Source: Seonamhaeicola aphaedonensis
Lineage (GTDB): Bacteria > Bacteroidota > Bacteroidia > Flavobacteriales > Flavobacteriaceae
DNA length: 64,000 nucleotides
Assembly: GCF_003386195.1 (NCBI RefSeq)
Contig: NZ_QRDX01000004.1
Span: 186,001 to 250,000, forward strand
Direction: 5' to 3'
Shown here: one piece after another, positions 35,469-44,709 of the stretch
How the letters are laid out: the number at the start of each line of letters is the position of its first letter
How positions within the stretch are numbered: the first letter of the stretch is position 1
The notes under the pieces: generated by a model
What the model was told of the DNA's origin: nothing
The model's database searches: none
The model's input: the letters and a program-made list of their open reading frames with translations, nothing else
Translations under genes and position numbers: made by a program

Positions 35469-36914
35469 CTAAAATTGAAAATAAATAAACTCTTGTTGAT
35501 TTCCACTATACCAAAAAATCATAATTATCAGCACATAGTATAACGCTAAACGAAACGGTCTGTACCATGTAAAACCTATTTTAGCCAGAGCAAATTGTTG
35601 TTTTCTACCATGCCATTCTACGAGTAAAAAAGCAAAAATCAAGACAATTACAAACAGGGCTTTTTTTATTCCTTGAAATAGAGGGACTTTAAACATGGAA
35701 AATGAAAATATTTCAGAATATATTGTAAACGCATGATTTATTGAATCTGCTCTAAAAAACACCCATAATAACGTAGTGAGCAAAAATGTAGTTGACATTC
35801 TAACTACCTCATTTAATGATGGTAATACTGATGAATCTGCAACAATCTTAAAATATTTTCTATGCTTATTACGTAATATAATAGGCAAAAAACAAAGAGC
35901 GTTAGCCGCTCCCCAAAAAATGAACGTCCAATTGGCTCCATGCCAAAACCCGCTTACCAAAAAAATAATTAACACATTACGTACAGTTTGTGATTTCCCA
36001 CCTCTTGATCCTCCTAAGGGTATATACAAGTAATCTCTAAACCATGTTGTAAGTGATATATGCCAACGTCTCCAAAACTCGGCAATGTCCCTTGAAAAGT
36101 AAGGGTATGCAAAATTCTGTTTTAGCCTAAATCCAAAAAGCTTTGCTGTACCAATAGCTATATCTGTATAACCAGAAAAGTCGCCATAAATTTGAAAGGC
36201 AAAAAAAACAGCTCCAAGAAAATAGGTACTTCCAGAATATTCAATAGATTGATTGAAAATTAAATTCACGAAAACAGCACAATTGTCTGCTATCACAACT
36301 TTTTTAAACAATCCCCATAGTATTTGTCTTAAACCATCAATTCCTAAATCATAATCAAATTGTCTTTTTTTTAAAAACTGAGGCAAAAAATTAGTAGCAC
36401 GCTCTATGGGTCCTGCTACTAGTTGAGGAAAAAAGCATACAAAGGCAGAAAAAGCAAAAAAATCCTTTGTTGGATTTACCTTACCTCGATATACATCAAT
36501 GGTATAACTTAACGTTTGGAACGTATAAAAGCTTATCCCAACAGGTAATATAATTTTTAAAGTATCTACCTCTATATTTCTACCAAAGAACAAAAATGCC
36601 TGTGAAAAATTCAGAACAAAGAAGTTATAATATTTAAAGAAACCTAATAACCCTAGGTTAGTTACAATGCTCACAATTAATAACAGTTTTTTCTTTTGTG
36701 TGAGTGCTGTTTTTACTAATAGTAAACCAACAAAGAAATCTATAAATGTACTGAAAGTAATAAGCGCTAAAAATCTCCAGTCCCACCAACCATAAAACAC
36801 ATAACTGGCTAGTACAATGAATAAATTTTGAACTTTTAATTTTTTATTTAAGCCCCAATATATTGCATAAACAATTGGAAGATAAATGGCAAAATCTAAT
36901 GAATTAAATAGCAT
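35469..36914 (-). CDS. MBOAT family O-acyltransferase (AlgI-like)
   Basis: This 481-residue polytopic membrane protein belongs to the MBOAT family that passes acyl groups across the membrane to extracytoplasmic glycans. Key parts are VGISFYTFQTLSYTIDVYRG, VCFFPQLVAGPIERA, EFWRRWHISLTTWFRDYLY (His285) and SGFWHGANWTFIFWG with the catalytic His325. The gene is followed 2 bp upstream in the locus by an SGNH-like partner, as in alginate and D-alanine transfer systems. I infer O-acetylation of the exported polysaccharide. Confidence 0.93.
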   Translation of the reverse strand: MLFNSLDFAIYLPIVYAIYWGLNKKLKVQNLFIVLASYVFYGWWDWRFLALITFSTFIDFFVGLLLVKTALTQKKKLLLIVSIVTNLGLLGFFKYYNFFVLNFSQAFLFFGRNIEVDTLKIILPVGISFYTFQTLSYTIDVYRGKVNPTKDFFAFSAFVCFFPQLVAGPIERATNFLPQFLKKRQFDYDLGIDGLRQILWGLFKKVVIADNCAVFVNLIFNQSIEYSGSTYFLGAVFFAFQIYGDFSGYTDIAIGTAKLFGFRLKQNFAYPYFSRDIAEFWRRWHISLTTWFRDYLYIPLGGSRGGKSQTVRNVLIIFLVSGFWHGANWTFIFWGAANALCFLPIILRNKHRKYFKIVADSSVLPSLNEVVRMSTTFLLTTLLWVFFRADSINHAFTIYSEIFSFSMFKVPLFQGIKKALFVIVLIFAFLLVEWHGRKQQFALAKIGFTWYRPFRLALYYVLIIMIFWYSGNQQEFIYFQF

Positions 36915-36916
36915 TC

Positions 36917-37891
36917 TTATTGGTTAAAAAACTCTATCTCTTTTATTTTTTCAATTAAATTTAGCGTAAATGCATTTGCTCCTTTTTCATTTAAATGCAT
37001 ACTGTTATAAAAGAGATCTTTATTATAACTCATAGTATCATTTGAATAATCGATAAATTGAATTTCAAATGATTTTGCTATGTCATTATAAATATTAATT
37101 ATTTCCTCTCTATTAGAAACAAACTGCTGTCCCTTTATAAATTCAGGCGGGTATACCATAATGGTTTTAATTCCCAAATCTTGGCACTCTCTTAAAAACT
37201 GCTTCATTAATGCTATTGATTCAGGATGCAACTGAATATGAATCGATTCCATATCTTTTCTGGCATTCTCCAAATCATTGTTCCAACTCCTTTTCATCCC
37301 TCTAAACCCTTTTATCCTGTACGGAACATCTTTTTTTTCCTTAATAATAAAATCATAAATTACCTCTAACTTACCTCGATATCTTAACATTGGAATGACA
37401 TAATCTAATTTTGAATACCCTTTATAATCACTTGTATATTTGTAGATGTCGAAATCGCATAAAAAAGGTAAAAACTGTTCCGAATTATATAAATCTTCAC
37501 GTTTTGCTAAAGTAAAATCTCCTACTGAGAGAATAATATATTTTGGTATTTTGTTATGCTTCAGTATCTTTTTATGTCTTAAGTATTGTAGCCAAAAATT
37601 ATGGCCATCAATACCCATATTATAAGTACTAGTTTTTAAATGTTCTTGAATTAATTTAGAATTAAAATGCACCATGGCTCTCGATGAGCCATAAATTAGA
37701 AGATTATCATTAACATTTCCACTTAATATATCTTTCCATATCTGTATTTCCCCATTAGCATAACTATTCGATTTTTTGATTCTATTTGAAACAATGAAAT
37801 CTGCTGCAATACTTAAAACCAATAAAACCAGTAAAAACTGTATTAGTTTTTTAACAAAAAAAAGAGTACTAAAATTATAATCAATTTTCAA
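36917..37891 (-). CDS. SGNH/GDSL-like partner of the MBOAT acyltransferase
   Basis: This 324-residue protein has one N-terminal membrane helix (residues 12-31) and an extracytoplasmic domain. LLIYGSSRAMVHFNS is the GDS-like block with the nucleophile serine. YPPEFIKG and DLFYNSMHLNEKGANAF carry the C-terminal histidine, although the usual Asp-x-x-His reads Asn-x-x-His here. Its position next to the MBOAT gene fits an AlgJ/AlgX- or DltD-like role in acyl transfer to the glycan. The start is TTG at 37891. Confidence 0.75.
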   Translation of the reverse strand: MKIDYNFSTLFFVKKLIQFLLVLLVLSIAADFIVSNRIKKSNSYANGEIQIWKDILSGNVNDNLLIYGSSRAMVHFNSKLIQEHLKTSTYNMGIDGHNFWLQYLRHKKILKHNKIPKYIILSVGDFTLAKREDLYNSEQFLPFLCDFDIYKYTSDYKGYSKLDYVIPMLRYRGKLEVIYDFIIKEKKDVPYRIKGFRGMKRSWNNDLENARKDMESIHIQLHPESIALMKQFLRECQDLGIKTIMVYPPEFIKGQQFVSNREEIINIYNDIAKSFEIQFIDYSNDTMSYNKDLFYNSMHLNEKGANAFTLNLIEKIKEIEFFNQ

Positions 37892-37913
37892 ATTGCGATA
37901 AGAATTTTAAATG

Positions 37914-39137
37914 TTATTGATAAATATGTACTAATTTTTCACTTAAAAATCTTGAATCATAATTCTTTACAACGAAAGCTCTTCCATTTTCCCCCATTTC
38001 TTTTCTTCTTTCAGAATTATTTTTCAAAAACAATAATTTATCCACAAAAGCTTTAATATCTTTTGTAGGTAAAACATATCCTGTAATTCCATCTAGCACC
38101 CCTTCTTTCATGCCGCCTACATCAGAAACAATCACGGGAACTTGCATAGCCTGTGCTTCTTGGATTACTAACCCCTGACCTTCGCAATGCCCCCTATCAT
38201 CAACAATACCTGGAAACAAAAACACATCTGAACTATCCATTAGCTTCTTAACTTCAACTTGTGACTTACTCCCTAATAAATGAATATACTCAGTAAGGCT
38301 ATTTTGTTCAATGTATGTTTTACACTCAAAAAAACTATCACCCTCACCAACTATATAGAAAGTAATTTTTTTGTCCGTTATTTCAATTAACTGCTCAACA
38401 ATTTTAATGGCTAAAAGAGGTGCTTTTAAAGGTATTAACCTACCTACAAATAAAATAATAAAAGAATCTTTTTTACTCTTACATTCTGGCTTAAATAACG
38501 ATGTATCCAGTCCGACAGGTAAAACTTGTATCTTATTTTCAGGAAACCCCAATTGTATTACCTTTTGCTTAATATAATTTGTATTAACTGTATAATTTAT
38601 GTGATTTAGGCCATGTAATTCTTTAAAAAAATCCATTGGATAGTTATGGGCATCATAACCATGAAAGGTTACGACCAATTTACCATTAAATCTTTTCAAT
38701 TGTTCTAGAAGGTGTACTGCATTATCAGCAAAATGCACATGCACCACATCAAAACGATGAACAACCAAGTAATATTTAAAATAAACTTTAAAAAATTGTT
38801 GATTAGTTCTATCTATATTACCCGATGTTAGATACTTAAATGTTTTAAGTAGTGGAAAAAATGCTTTGGTGCCTGAGCTTTTTAAAAGTATTTTAAATTT
38901 ACCTAAAAAACCTTTGCCCTTTTTTAAGAAACCATTTGGTGTAAATTCTGTTGATAATTTTAAAAGTTTATATTTGGTAACCAGTGGATTAATCACTGGG
39001 GGTTTGTTAACCTCCCTTGTACAAAAAATCTTTACTTGATGACCTTGTTCTTTAAGAGCGCCTATTTGATTTACTATAAAAGTTTCTGAAATTGCTGGAA
39101 ATACTCCAACAACAAAAGCAATTTTTAGAGATTTCAT
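37914..39137 (-). CDS. Glycosyltransferase family 4 (GT-B, WcaL-like)
   Basis: This 407-residue GT-B enzyme starts KIAFVVGVFPAISETFIVNQ, the typical opening of the WcaL/colanic-acid GT4 group. It contains VVHVHFADNAVHLLEQL and LVVTFHGYDAHNYP, and the donor motifs ILFVGRLIPLKAPLLAIKIV and CEGQGLVIQEAQAMQVPVIV. Its ATG overlaps the stop of the upstream GT2 gene by 4 bp. Confidence 0.92.
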   Translation of the reverse strand: MKSLKIAFVVGVFPAISETFIVNQIGALKEQGHQVKIFCTREVNKPPVINPLVTKYKLLKLSTEFTPNGFLKKGKGFLGKFKILLKSSGTKAFFPLLKTFKYLTSGNIDRTNQQFFKVYFKYYLVVHRFDVVHVHFADNAVHLLEQLKRFNGKLVVTFHGYDAHNYPMDFFKELHGLNHINYTVNTNYIKQKVIQLGFPENKIQVLPVGLDTSLFKPECKSKKDSFIILFVGRLIPLKAPLLAIKIVEQLIEITDKKITFYIVGEGDSFFECKTYIEQNSLTEYIHLLGSKSQVEVKKLMDSSDVFLFPGIVDDRGHCEGQGLVIQEAQAMQVPVIVSDVGGMKEGVLDGITGYVLPTKDIKAFVDKLLFLKNNSERRKEMGENGRAFVVKNYDSRFLSEKLVHIYQ

Positions 39138-40078
39138 TTCCTAAAATTAAAAAACGTGAAACCAATTCTTTTAAAGTTTTTAATTAACCCTACGAGGGAC
39201 CAGTTTAAAAAAAACAGTTCTATACTTAATATGAGAGCTTTGAAAATATTTTTATTTTGAATATTAGCTTCAATAAAGTTTTGAGCTGAATGCATAATTT
39301 TTTTCTTTAAAAAAACATTTTTTTTATTATTTAAATACAACTCTTTATGACATTGATAACCTTTTTTAAACCCATTGAATACAGAGACCGAAGAATGTAC
39401 ACCTCCTCCATGAATGCGATAAACAGCCCCAACAAAATTTAAACAGGCCCCTTTACCTTTCTTTAACAGCTCAACTATTATGTATATATCCCTAAAATAT
39501 TTAAATTTTTTAGAATTTTCAATATTGAAACTTTGCTTTCTTAAAACCAAAGTTTGAGTACCGATATGCCACCCTTTTTGAAATGTTTCAAGAGTAAAAT
39601 CTATGAAAACTTGATTAGATTTAAAATACTTTCCGTTAAAATCAATTTTAAAGCTATTGTTTTCTTGATTAAATGTGTTGAATCTAGTATAACAAAAACT
39701 ATAGTCTTCATTGGCTTGAAGAAAGTCTACCTGCCTCTGTAATTTATGTTCATCTATCCAGTAATCATCTCCTTCACAAATTGCAATATACTTTCCTCTA
39801 GCTTTTTTATAACATTGAGTAAAATTATTTCTTCCAGTTGACTGATCCTCTTTATATGCTTCACCTTCCCTATTCCATAAAAATAAGCGTATTATATTTG
39901 AATGCTTTTGCGCATAAATTTCACAAATTTCTCTAGTATTGTCTCTACTTTGGTCCTCTCCAACAATAACCTCATAATTAAAATTTGTCTTTTGTTTTAA
40001 TATGCTATCTAAACAACTTGATATATACTTTTCATGATTATAGGTTGGAACTATAATACTTACTAATACATCTTCCAT
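39134..40078 (-). CDS. Glycosyltransferase family 2
   Basis: This 314-residue GT-A enzyme shows VSIIVPTYNHEKYISSCLDS, YEVIVGEDQSRDNTREIC and IAICEGDDYWIDEHKLQRQV. The EGDDYW motif marks a well-known bacterial GT2 subgroup of capsule loci. It is coupled to the following GT4 gene by an ATGA overlap and lies 2 bp from the beta-propeller gene. Confidence 0.92.
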   Translation of the reverse strand: MEDVLVSIIVPTYNHEKYISSCLDSILKQKTNFNYEVIVGEDQSRDNTREICEIYAQKHSNIIRLFLWNREGEAYKEDQSTGRNNFTQCYKKARGKYIAICEGDDYWIDEHKLQRQVDFLQANEDYSFCYTRFNTFNQENNSFKIDFNGKYFKSNQVFIDFTLETFQKGWHIGTQTLVLRKQSFNIENSKKFKYFRDIYIIVELLKKGKGACLNFVGAVYRIHGGGVHSSVSVFNGFKKGYQCHKELYLNNKKNVFLKKKIMHSAQNFIEANIQNKNIFKALILSIELFFLNWSLVGLIKNFKRIGFTFFNFRK

Positions 40079-40080
40079 GT

Positions 40081-41031
40081 CTATTTTCTTAAAACTGCAT
40101 ATCCAAAACCACTTTCTCCAAACCCATTCCCATTATATATCAAATACCTAACGCCATTAAACAAATAAGTTGTACAATATTCGTTCATAAGACTATCCCA
40201 TCCAACGTCACTCTTTTCAATCCCTGCCAAATCATCTAATCTTTTCCAATACATTCCATCCTCAGACTCTGAATACCCAATTGAGTATGCTGCCTCTTTA
40301 TTTTCTCTATAACCTAAAGCCTTTCTATTTGAGTGATACATTTTATAAATTCCTTCATCTTTAAAAACGCAAGGTCTACCTATAGCATCAATGTTTCCAA
40401 AATCAAAATCAATACAAACACGGTTTTCTCTTAACCAATTAACACCGTCATTAGACTCAGCATATTTGACATTATAAAATGGTTCTGGAATGTTATTAAT
40501 AACTTCAATTTTTTCACAACATAAATACCACATTTTCCAAACGCCTTCCTCTTTAAGCACACATGGTTGCCCTACCCAAATAGGGTCATACATATTTCTG
40601 TCTAGAATTGGCCCTCTAAATAGTTTCTCAAATGAAAACCCATTATCCTCGCTTACTGCTAAACCAATAGATAGTCTATACGATGCATCGATACTCTTAT
40701 TCCAAGCAGTATAATACATGTAAAGCTTATTTTCATGATTTAAAAACCAAGATGGCATTGTTCCTGAGTCATCAAATGACCCTCTTTTACCTTTTTGCAG
40801 CACAGGTAATTTATGAACATATTTTATATTTGAAGGGTCGCCAGGATCTACATCTATAAATGAAACTGAAGAGCAACTATGTTTATCTCTAGTTGAATAA
40901 AAGATTCTTAGAATATCATCATTAATAAGATGTGCGAAGGGTACTTGAGCATGTGTTAAGCTCCAGTCTAAATTACCCTTAGGTTTAAATATCAAACCTT
41001 TCTTTTCCCATTTTGATTTAATATAAGTCAT
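40081..41031 (-). CDS. Five-bladed beta-propeller protein (GH43/GH130-like)
   Basis: This is a 316-residue protein without signal peptide. Repeated blade phrases such as LRIFYSTRD, KLYMYYTAWNKS, VWKMWYLCCEKIE, IYKMYHSNRKALGY and RYLIYNGNGFGESGFG, plus IGLAVSEDNG and IGYSESEDGMYW, show a glycosidase-type propeller. Cytoplasmic members in polysaccharide loci may process nucleotide sugars or lipid-linked glycans; activity is unproven. It overlaps the acyltransferase gene upstream by 14 bp. Confidence 0.75.
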   Translation of the reverse strand: MTYIKSKWEKKGLIFKPKGNLDWSLTHAQVPFAHLINDDILRIFYSTRDKHSCSSVSFIDVDPGDPSNIKYVHKLPVLQKGKRGSFDDSGTMPSWFLNHENKLYMYYTAWNKSIDASYRLSIGLAVSEDNGFSFEKLFRGPILDRNMYDPIWVGQPCVLKEEGVWKMWYLCCEKIEVINNIPEPFYNVKYAESNDGVNWLRENRVCIDFDFGNIDAIGRPCVFKDEGIYKMYHSNRKALGYRENKEAAYSIGYSESEDGMYWKRLDDLAGIEKSDVGWDSLMNEYCTTYLFNGVRYLIYNGNGFGESGFGYAVLRK

Positions 41032-41683
41032 AACTCTTTTTCTCTCCTAAACGTTTTGCTGGATTACCTGCATAAACACTCCATTCTTCTGTACTTTGTT
41101 TTGTTAAACAAGCTCCCATAGCAATCAAAGTACCTTTGCCAATAGTTGAATAATCTCTAATTGTAGCATTTACTCCAAAAAAACAATGAGATTCAATAAT
41201 ACAATGACCAGACATTACTACATGCGATGTAAAAAAAACATGGTCTTTAATTTCTCCGTGATGACCAATATGATTCCCACTCCATAAGACCACATTATTT
41301 CCTATTTTAGTAAAAGGTTGTATGGTATTATCTTCCAAAATAAAACAATTTTCCCCTATTTCATTATTAAAAATTGTTGCTTTACTACTTATATATGTGG
41401 CAAATTTGTAACCTTTTTTCTTACCTTCTAAATAAATTTTCTCTCTTAAAGTGTTCATTTTCTTAGCTGTCATTGGACAAAAAAGTAAATAATTTTCTGG
41501 AGGAAATAAACTTTCTAAATCTTCAAAAGCAACCACTGGAAGTCCACAAAATTCTACTTTATCTATGTAGTCTTTAGTTAATGTAAAAGCTATAACCTCA
41601 TAGTCTGAATCATTTGTTAAATAATAATAAGCAAGTTCTGCAGTATCTAACACTCCAAATATTATTACCTTATTACTTTTCAT
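41018..41683 (-). CDS. Hexapeptide-repeat sugar acyltransferase (PglD/NeuD-like)
   Basis: This 221-residue protein has an N-terminal Rossmann-like domain (VIIFGVLDTAELAYYYLTND) and a C-terminal left-handed beta-helix. Hexad repeats run through ATIFNNEIGENCFILEDNTI, IGNNVVLWSGNHIGHHGEI and IGKGTLIAMGACLTK to YAGNPAKRLG. Such enzymes N- or O-acetylate sugar nucleotides. Its position beside WbqC and a DegT aminotransferase suggests that it acetylates the amino group made by the latter. Confidence 0.88.
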   Translation of the reverse strand: MKSNKVIIFGVLDTAELAYYYLTNDSDYEVIAFTLTKDYIDKVEFCGLPVVAFEDLESLFPPENYLLFCPMTAKKMNTLREKIYLEGKKKGYKFATYISSKATIFNNEIGENCFILEDNTIQPFTKIGNNVVLWSGNHIGHHGEIKDHVFFTSHVVMSGHCIIESHCFFGVNATIRDYSTIGKGTLIAMGACLTKQSTEEWSVYAGNPAKRLGEKKSYDLY

Positions 41684-42381
41684 ATTATTTTTCTTTGATT
41701 TAAAAGAGTTAAAATAGAATCCTTAGAATTAAACATCAATACATCTATAATTGATAAAGAGTCTACAAATTGATGTTGCATTTGACTATAGCAAATGGTT
41801 TCGGGTTGTAAAAAACTGAGATTAACACCTCTATCTTTAAAATAAGTCTTAGTATATAATTTTTGCCCCCCAATAGGATTAATATAATTACATTTACCTG
41901 CCTCTCTTGCTATTGCTATTAATCTATCTGCTTTTTTTAGTGTTTTGCTATTTGAATAATCGCGAGAACTTAAACTAAAATATGGTGTTAATCCTAGATA
42001 AGCACACACCTTACTTACGCTATTGATGGCAATTTGAGATACGTTTTTATAATCTTCTTCTAAAACATTTTGCACCAAATTATAAACACTTTTAAAGTAC
42101 GGTGCATTTTTATAGGCAAATTCTAAGGTCTTTAGAAAACTTTCAATCCATTTTTTTGACAGAGCTACTTCAGTCTGATTTATCAACTTATTTTGGGATG
42201 CTTTTTTTATTGGTAGAGTAAATTGATAGCTATCTCCATTAACTAATATCATATTTCTGTTGATATATCCTTTTTTTATAAAATTAACATCGTCATAAAA
42301 CACAAACTCATCCACAGCATTTATCAATTGAAAATAACCGATGTAAGGAAAAAAATAAGGCTGCATTATGGCTATTTTCAT
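41680..42381 (-). CDS. WbqC family protein
   Basis: This 233-residue protein has the WbqC opening KIAIMQPYFFPYIGYFQLIN and then FVFYDDVNFIKKGYINRN. WbqC proteins are common in O-antigen loci and have been proposed to assist amino-sugar modification, but the reaction is not settled. ATGA overlaps join it on both sides to the acyltransferase and aminotransferase genes. Confidence 0.92.
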   Translation of the reverse strand: MKIAIMQPYFFPYIGYFQLINAVDEFVFYDDVNFIKKGYINRNMILVNGDSYQFTLPIKKASQNKLINQTEVALSKKWIESFLKTLEFAYKNAPYFKSVYNLVQNVLEEDYKNVSQIAINSVSKVCAYLGLTPYFSLSSRDYSNSKTLKKADRLIAIAREAGKCNYINPIGGQKLYTKTYFKDRGVNLSFLQPETICYSQMQHQFVDSLSIIDVLMFNSKDSILTLLNQRKII

Positions 42382-43451
42382 AAATGTGCTTTAATCAATT
42401 CAACAATTCTAGTTTGTTGCTTTTCAGTTAAATCATGATATAATGGTAAACACAAAATAGAAGCTGCTATCTGATTTGAAATCTGACAATGTTGATTTTT
42501 TAGATATGGTAAATTATCTAAGCTTGGATAAAAATAGCGTCTTGGGAATATATCTGCAGCATTTAAAGCATGAACAACATTGAGGAGTTGCGTTTCATTT
42601 TTAAAAATAATTGGATAATAACTGTAGTTCCAATTGGTATGATCTCTAAATTTTAAAAACTTTAGTTTAGTATCTTGAAGTTGCCTGTTATAAAAATCAA
42701 CAATACTCCTTCTACTCTCTAAAATTATATTGAGGTAAGGAAATAAAGCCAACCCCATAGCAGCCTGTAACTCACTCATTTTTGCATTAATACCTAAACC
42801 AAAAAAATCTTCGTTTCCCTTATGCCCAAAATTGTGATGGTAGTAAAAGTCATTGTATAAACCATCATCCTTAAAAACAATAGCGCCGCCTTCACCCGTA
42901 TGAAATAATTTGGTGGCATGAAAACTACAGGTGCTGATATCGCCATAATTGAATATGGATTGATCTTTGTATTGTACTCCAAAACAATGGGCAGCATCAT
43001 AAATTACTTTTAAATGGTGCTTTTTGGCTATAGCGTCTATGGTCTCTACATCACAAGGATTCCCAAACACATGGGTGGCTAATATGGCCGAAGTTTTAGG
43101 GGTAATAGCTGCTTCTATTTTAGTTTCATCAATCGTTAAATAGTCTGGGTGAATATCTACAAAAACAGGTTTACAGCCTTCCCATACAATACTTGAGGTG
43201 GTGGCCACATAACTAAAGGGAGTGGTTATAATCTCACCTTGTAAGCCCAAAGCTTTTATAGCTATTTGTAATGGTAGCGTACCATTAGTCATACAAATGA
43301 TATTAGGAATGCTAAGATATGCTTTAAGTTGCTCTTCAAGCGCCTTCACCAACGCGCCTCGGTTGGTTATCCAGCCATCCTCCCAGACTTTTTTTAATAT
43401 CAACTGGTACTCCTCCTGAGGTGGTAAAAATGTTTTGGTTACATTAATCAT
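42378..43451 (-). CDS. DegT/DnrJ/EryC1/StrS family sugar aminotransferase
   Basis: This 357-residue PLP enzyme shows TPFSYVATTSSIVWEGCKPV, ILATHVFGNPCDV, VIYDAAHCFG (Asp152 binds the PLP ring) and SFHATKLFHTGEGGAIVFKD with Lys181 as the Schiff-base lysine. It resembles FdtB-type enzymes that aminate 3- or 4-keto-6-deoxy sugar nucleotides. No dehydratase is present nearby, so the keto sugar is made by another locus. The ATG overlaps the Wzt-like gene by 8 bp. Confidence 0.9.
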   Translation of the reverse strand: MINVTKTFLPPQEEYQLILKKVWEDGWITNRGALVKALEEQLKAYLSIPNIICMTNGTLPLQIAIKALGLQGEIITTPFSYVATTSSIVWEGCKPVFVDIHPDYLTIDETKIEAAITPKTSAILATHVFGNPCDVETIDAIAKKHHLKVIYDAAHCFGVQYKDQSIFNYGDISTCSFHATKLFHTGEGGAIVFKDDGLYNDFYYHHNFGHKGNEDFFGLGINAKMSELQAAMGLALFPYLNIILESRRSIVDFYNRQLQDTKLKFLKFRDHTNWNYSYYPIIFKNETQLLNVVHALNAADIFPRRYFYPSLDNLPYLKNQHCQISNQIAASILCLPLYHDLTEKQQTRIVELIKAHL

Positions 43452-44709
43452 CCAATCGCTCCCATTTAAATTGTGGCCGGATATACCCGGGCTCTTTACC
43501 CATATAAACGCCTATATCGCGTTTGCCATCTGCTACTACAAAACTCATAATATCCTTTTCAATAAAAATAGCTTTCCTTCTGTCTTTAACGAAGAAAAAA
43601 GACAGAAAATATTGTCCGGACTGTAAAAACCCTTTTGGTAAATAACAACACAACACATTATTGCCTTTTTGTAAAGGTTCTGACGTATTAGAAAAAGAAA
43701 ACATGGCTTCTCCCATTTCATTAAATAAATGGTAGGTAATATGATAATCTTCTGGATTTGAGGCTTTAAAACTTAAAGCTGTTTTTAACTCAATAGCTTC
43801 ATCCTCTACTATAGCGTCCTCTATGGCTCTCGTGGTATTTTTTATACTTATGTGGTGTAATTGAAACACCTCTTTATTAATAGTGTTTCCAAATTGTCTA
43901 TGATTTATTAAATCGGCGCCTCCTTTTAAATAAAAACTCACGGCTTCATCGGTACCTCCCTCGAAAACCATCTCACCATGTTCTAAAACAATGGCCCGAG
44001 TGCATAATGCCTTTACCGATGCCATATTATGGCTTACAAACAAGACCGTGCGCCCTTCACCTCTACTAATATCCTGCATCTTTCCTATGGCTTTTTTTTG
44101 AAACTCGGCATCACCCACTGCCAATACCTCATCAATTACCAAAATATCAGGCTCTAAAAAAGCGGCTACTGCAAACGCTAAACGTACCCGCATCCCCGAT
44201 GAATAGCGCTTAACGGGGGTATCAATATAATTTTGACAACCAGAAAATTCAATAATGGCGGTTTCTTTTTCTTTGATTTCAGCCTTGGTCATGCCTAAAA
44301 TAGCACCATTTAAATAAATATTTTCTTTTCCTGTGAGCTCAGGATGAAACCCAGTTCCCACTTCTAACAGGGATGCTATTCTGCCTTTGCTTTTGACCAC
44401 GCCTGTAGTGGGCATGGTGATTCTGGATAAAATCTTAAGTAGTGTAGATTTCCCAGCGCCATTTTTGCCGATGATTCCTAGCACCTCACCTTCTTCTACC
44501 TCTATATTAATATTTTTAAGAGCCCATATATAGTTAGAATCACTTTTTTTACTTCTATCATTAATGGTACCTACTTTAAGAAAAGGATCTGGTTTTTTTA
44601 AAATCCTGAACCACCAGCGTTTTAAATCATCGCTGAGAGTCCCCGTTCCTACAAGCCCCAAACGGTATTGCTTAGATATATTATCAATCTTTAAAATGAT
44701 AGCGCTCAT
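43444..44709 (-). CDS. wzt: Polysaccharide ABC transporter ATPase with C-terminal glycan-binding domain (Wzt-like)
   Basis: This 421-residue protein has an ABC ATPase domain: Walker A IIGKNGAGKSTLLKIL (GKNGAGKS 81-88), signature YSSGMRVRLAFAVAAF and Walker B LVIDEVLAVGD. It then has about 150 C-terminal residues of beta-rich sequence, ending near VADGKRDIGVYMGKEPG. The extra domain fits Wzt-type proteins that read the terminal modification of the finished chain before export. The permease gene is two genes upstream, separated by a glycosyltransferase gene. Confidence 0.9.
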   Translation of the reverse strand: MSAIILKIDNISKQYRLGLVGTGTLSDDLKRWWFRILKKPDPFLKVGTINDRSKKSDSNYIWALKNINIEVEEGEVLGIIGKNGAGKSTLLKILSRITMPTTGVVKSKGRIASLLEVGTGFHPELTGKENIYLNGAILGMTKAEIKEKETAIIEFSGCQNYIDTPVKRYSSGMRVRLAFAVAAFLEPDILVIDEVLAVGDAEFQKKAIGKMQDISRGEGRTVLFVSHNMASVKALCTRAIVLEHGEMVFEGGTDEAVSFYLKGGADLINHRQFGNTINKEVFQLHHISIKNTTRAIEDAIVEDEAIELKTALSFKASNPEDYHITYHLFNEMGEAMFSFSNTSEPLQKGNNVLCCYLPKGFLQSGQYFLSFFFVKDRRKAIFIEKDIMSFVVADGKRDIGVYMGKEPGYIRPQFKWERLDD

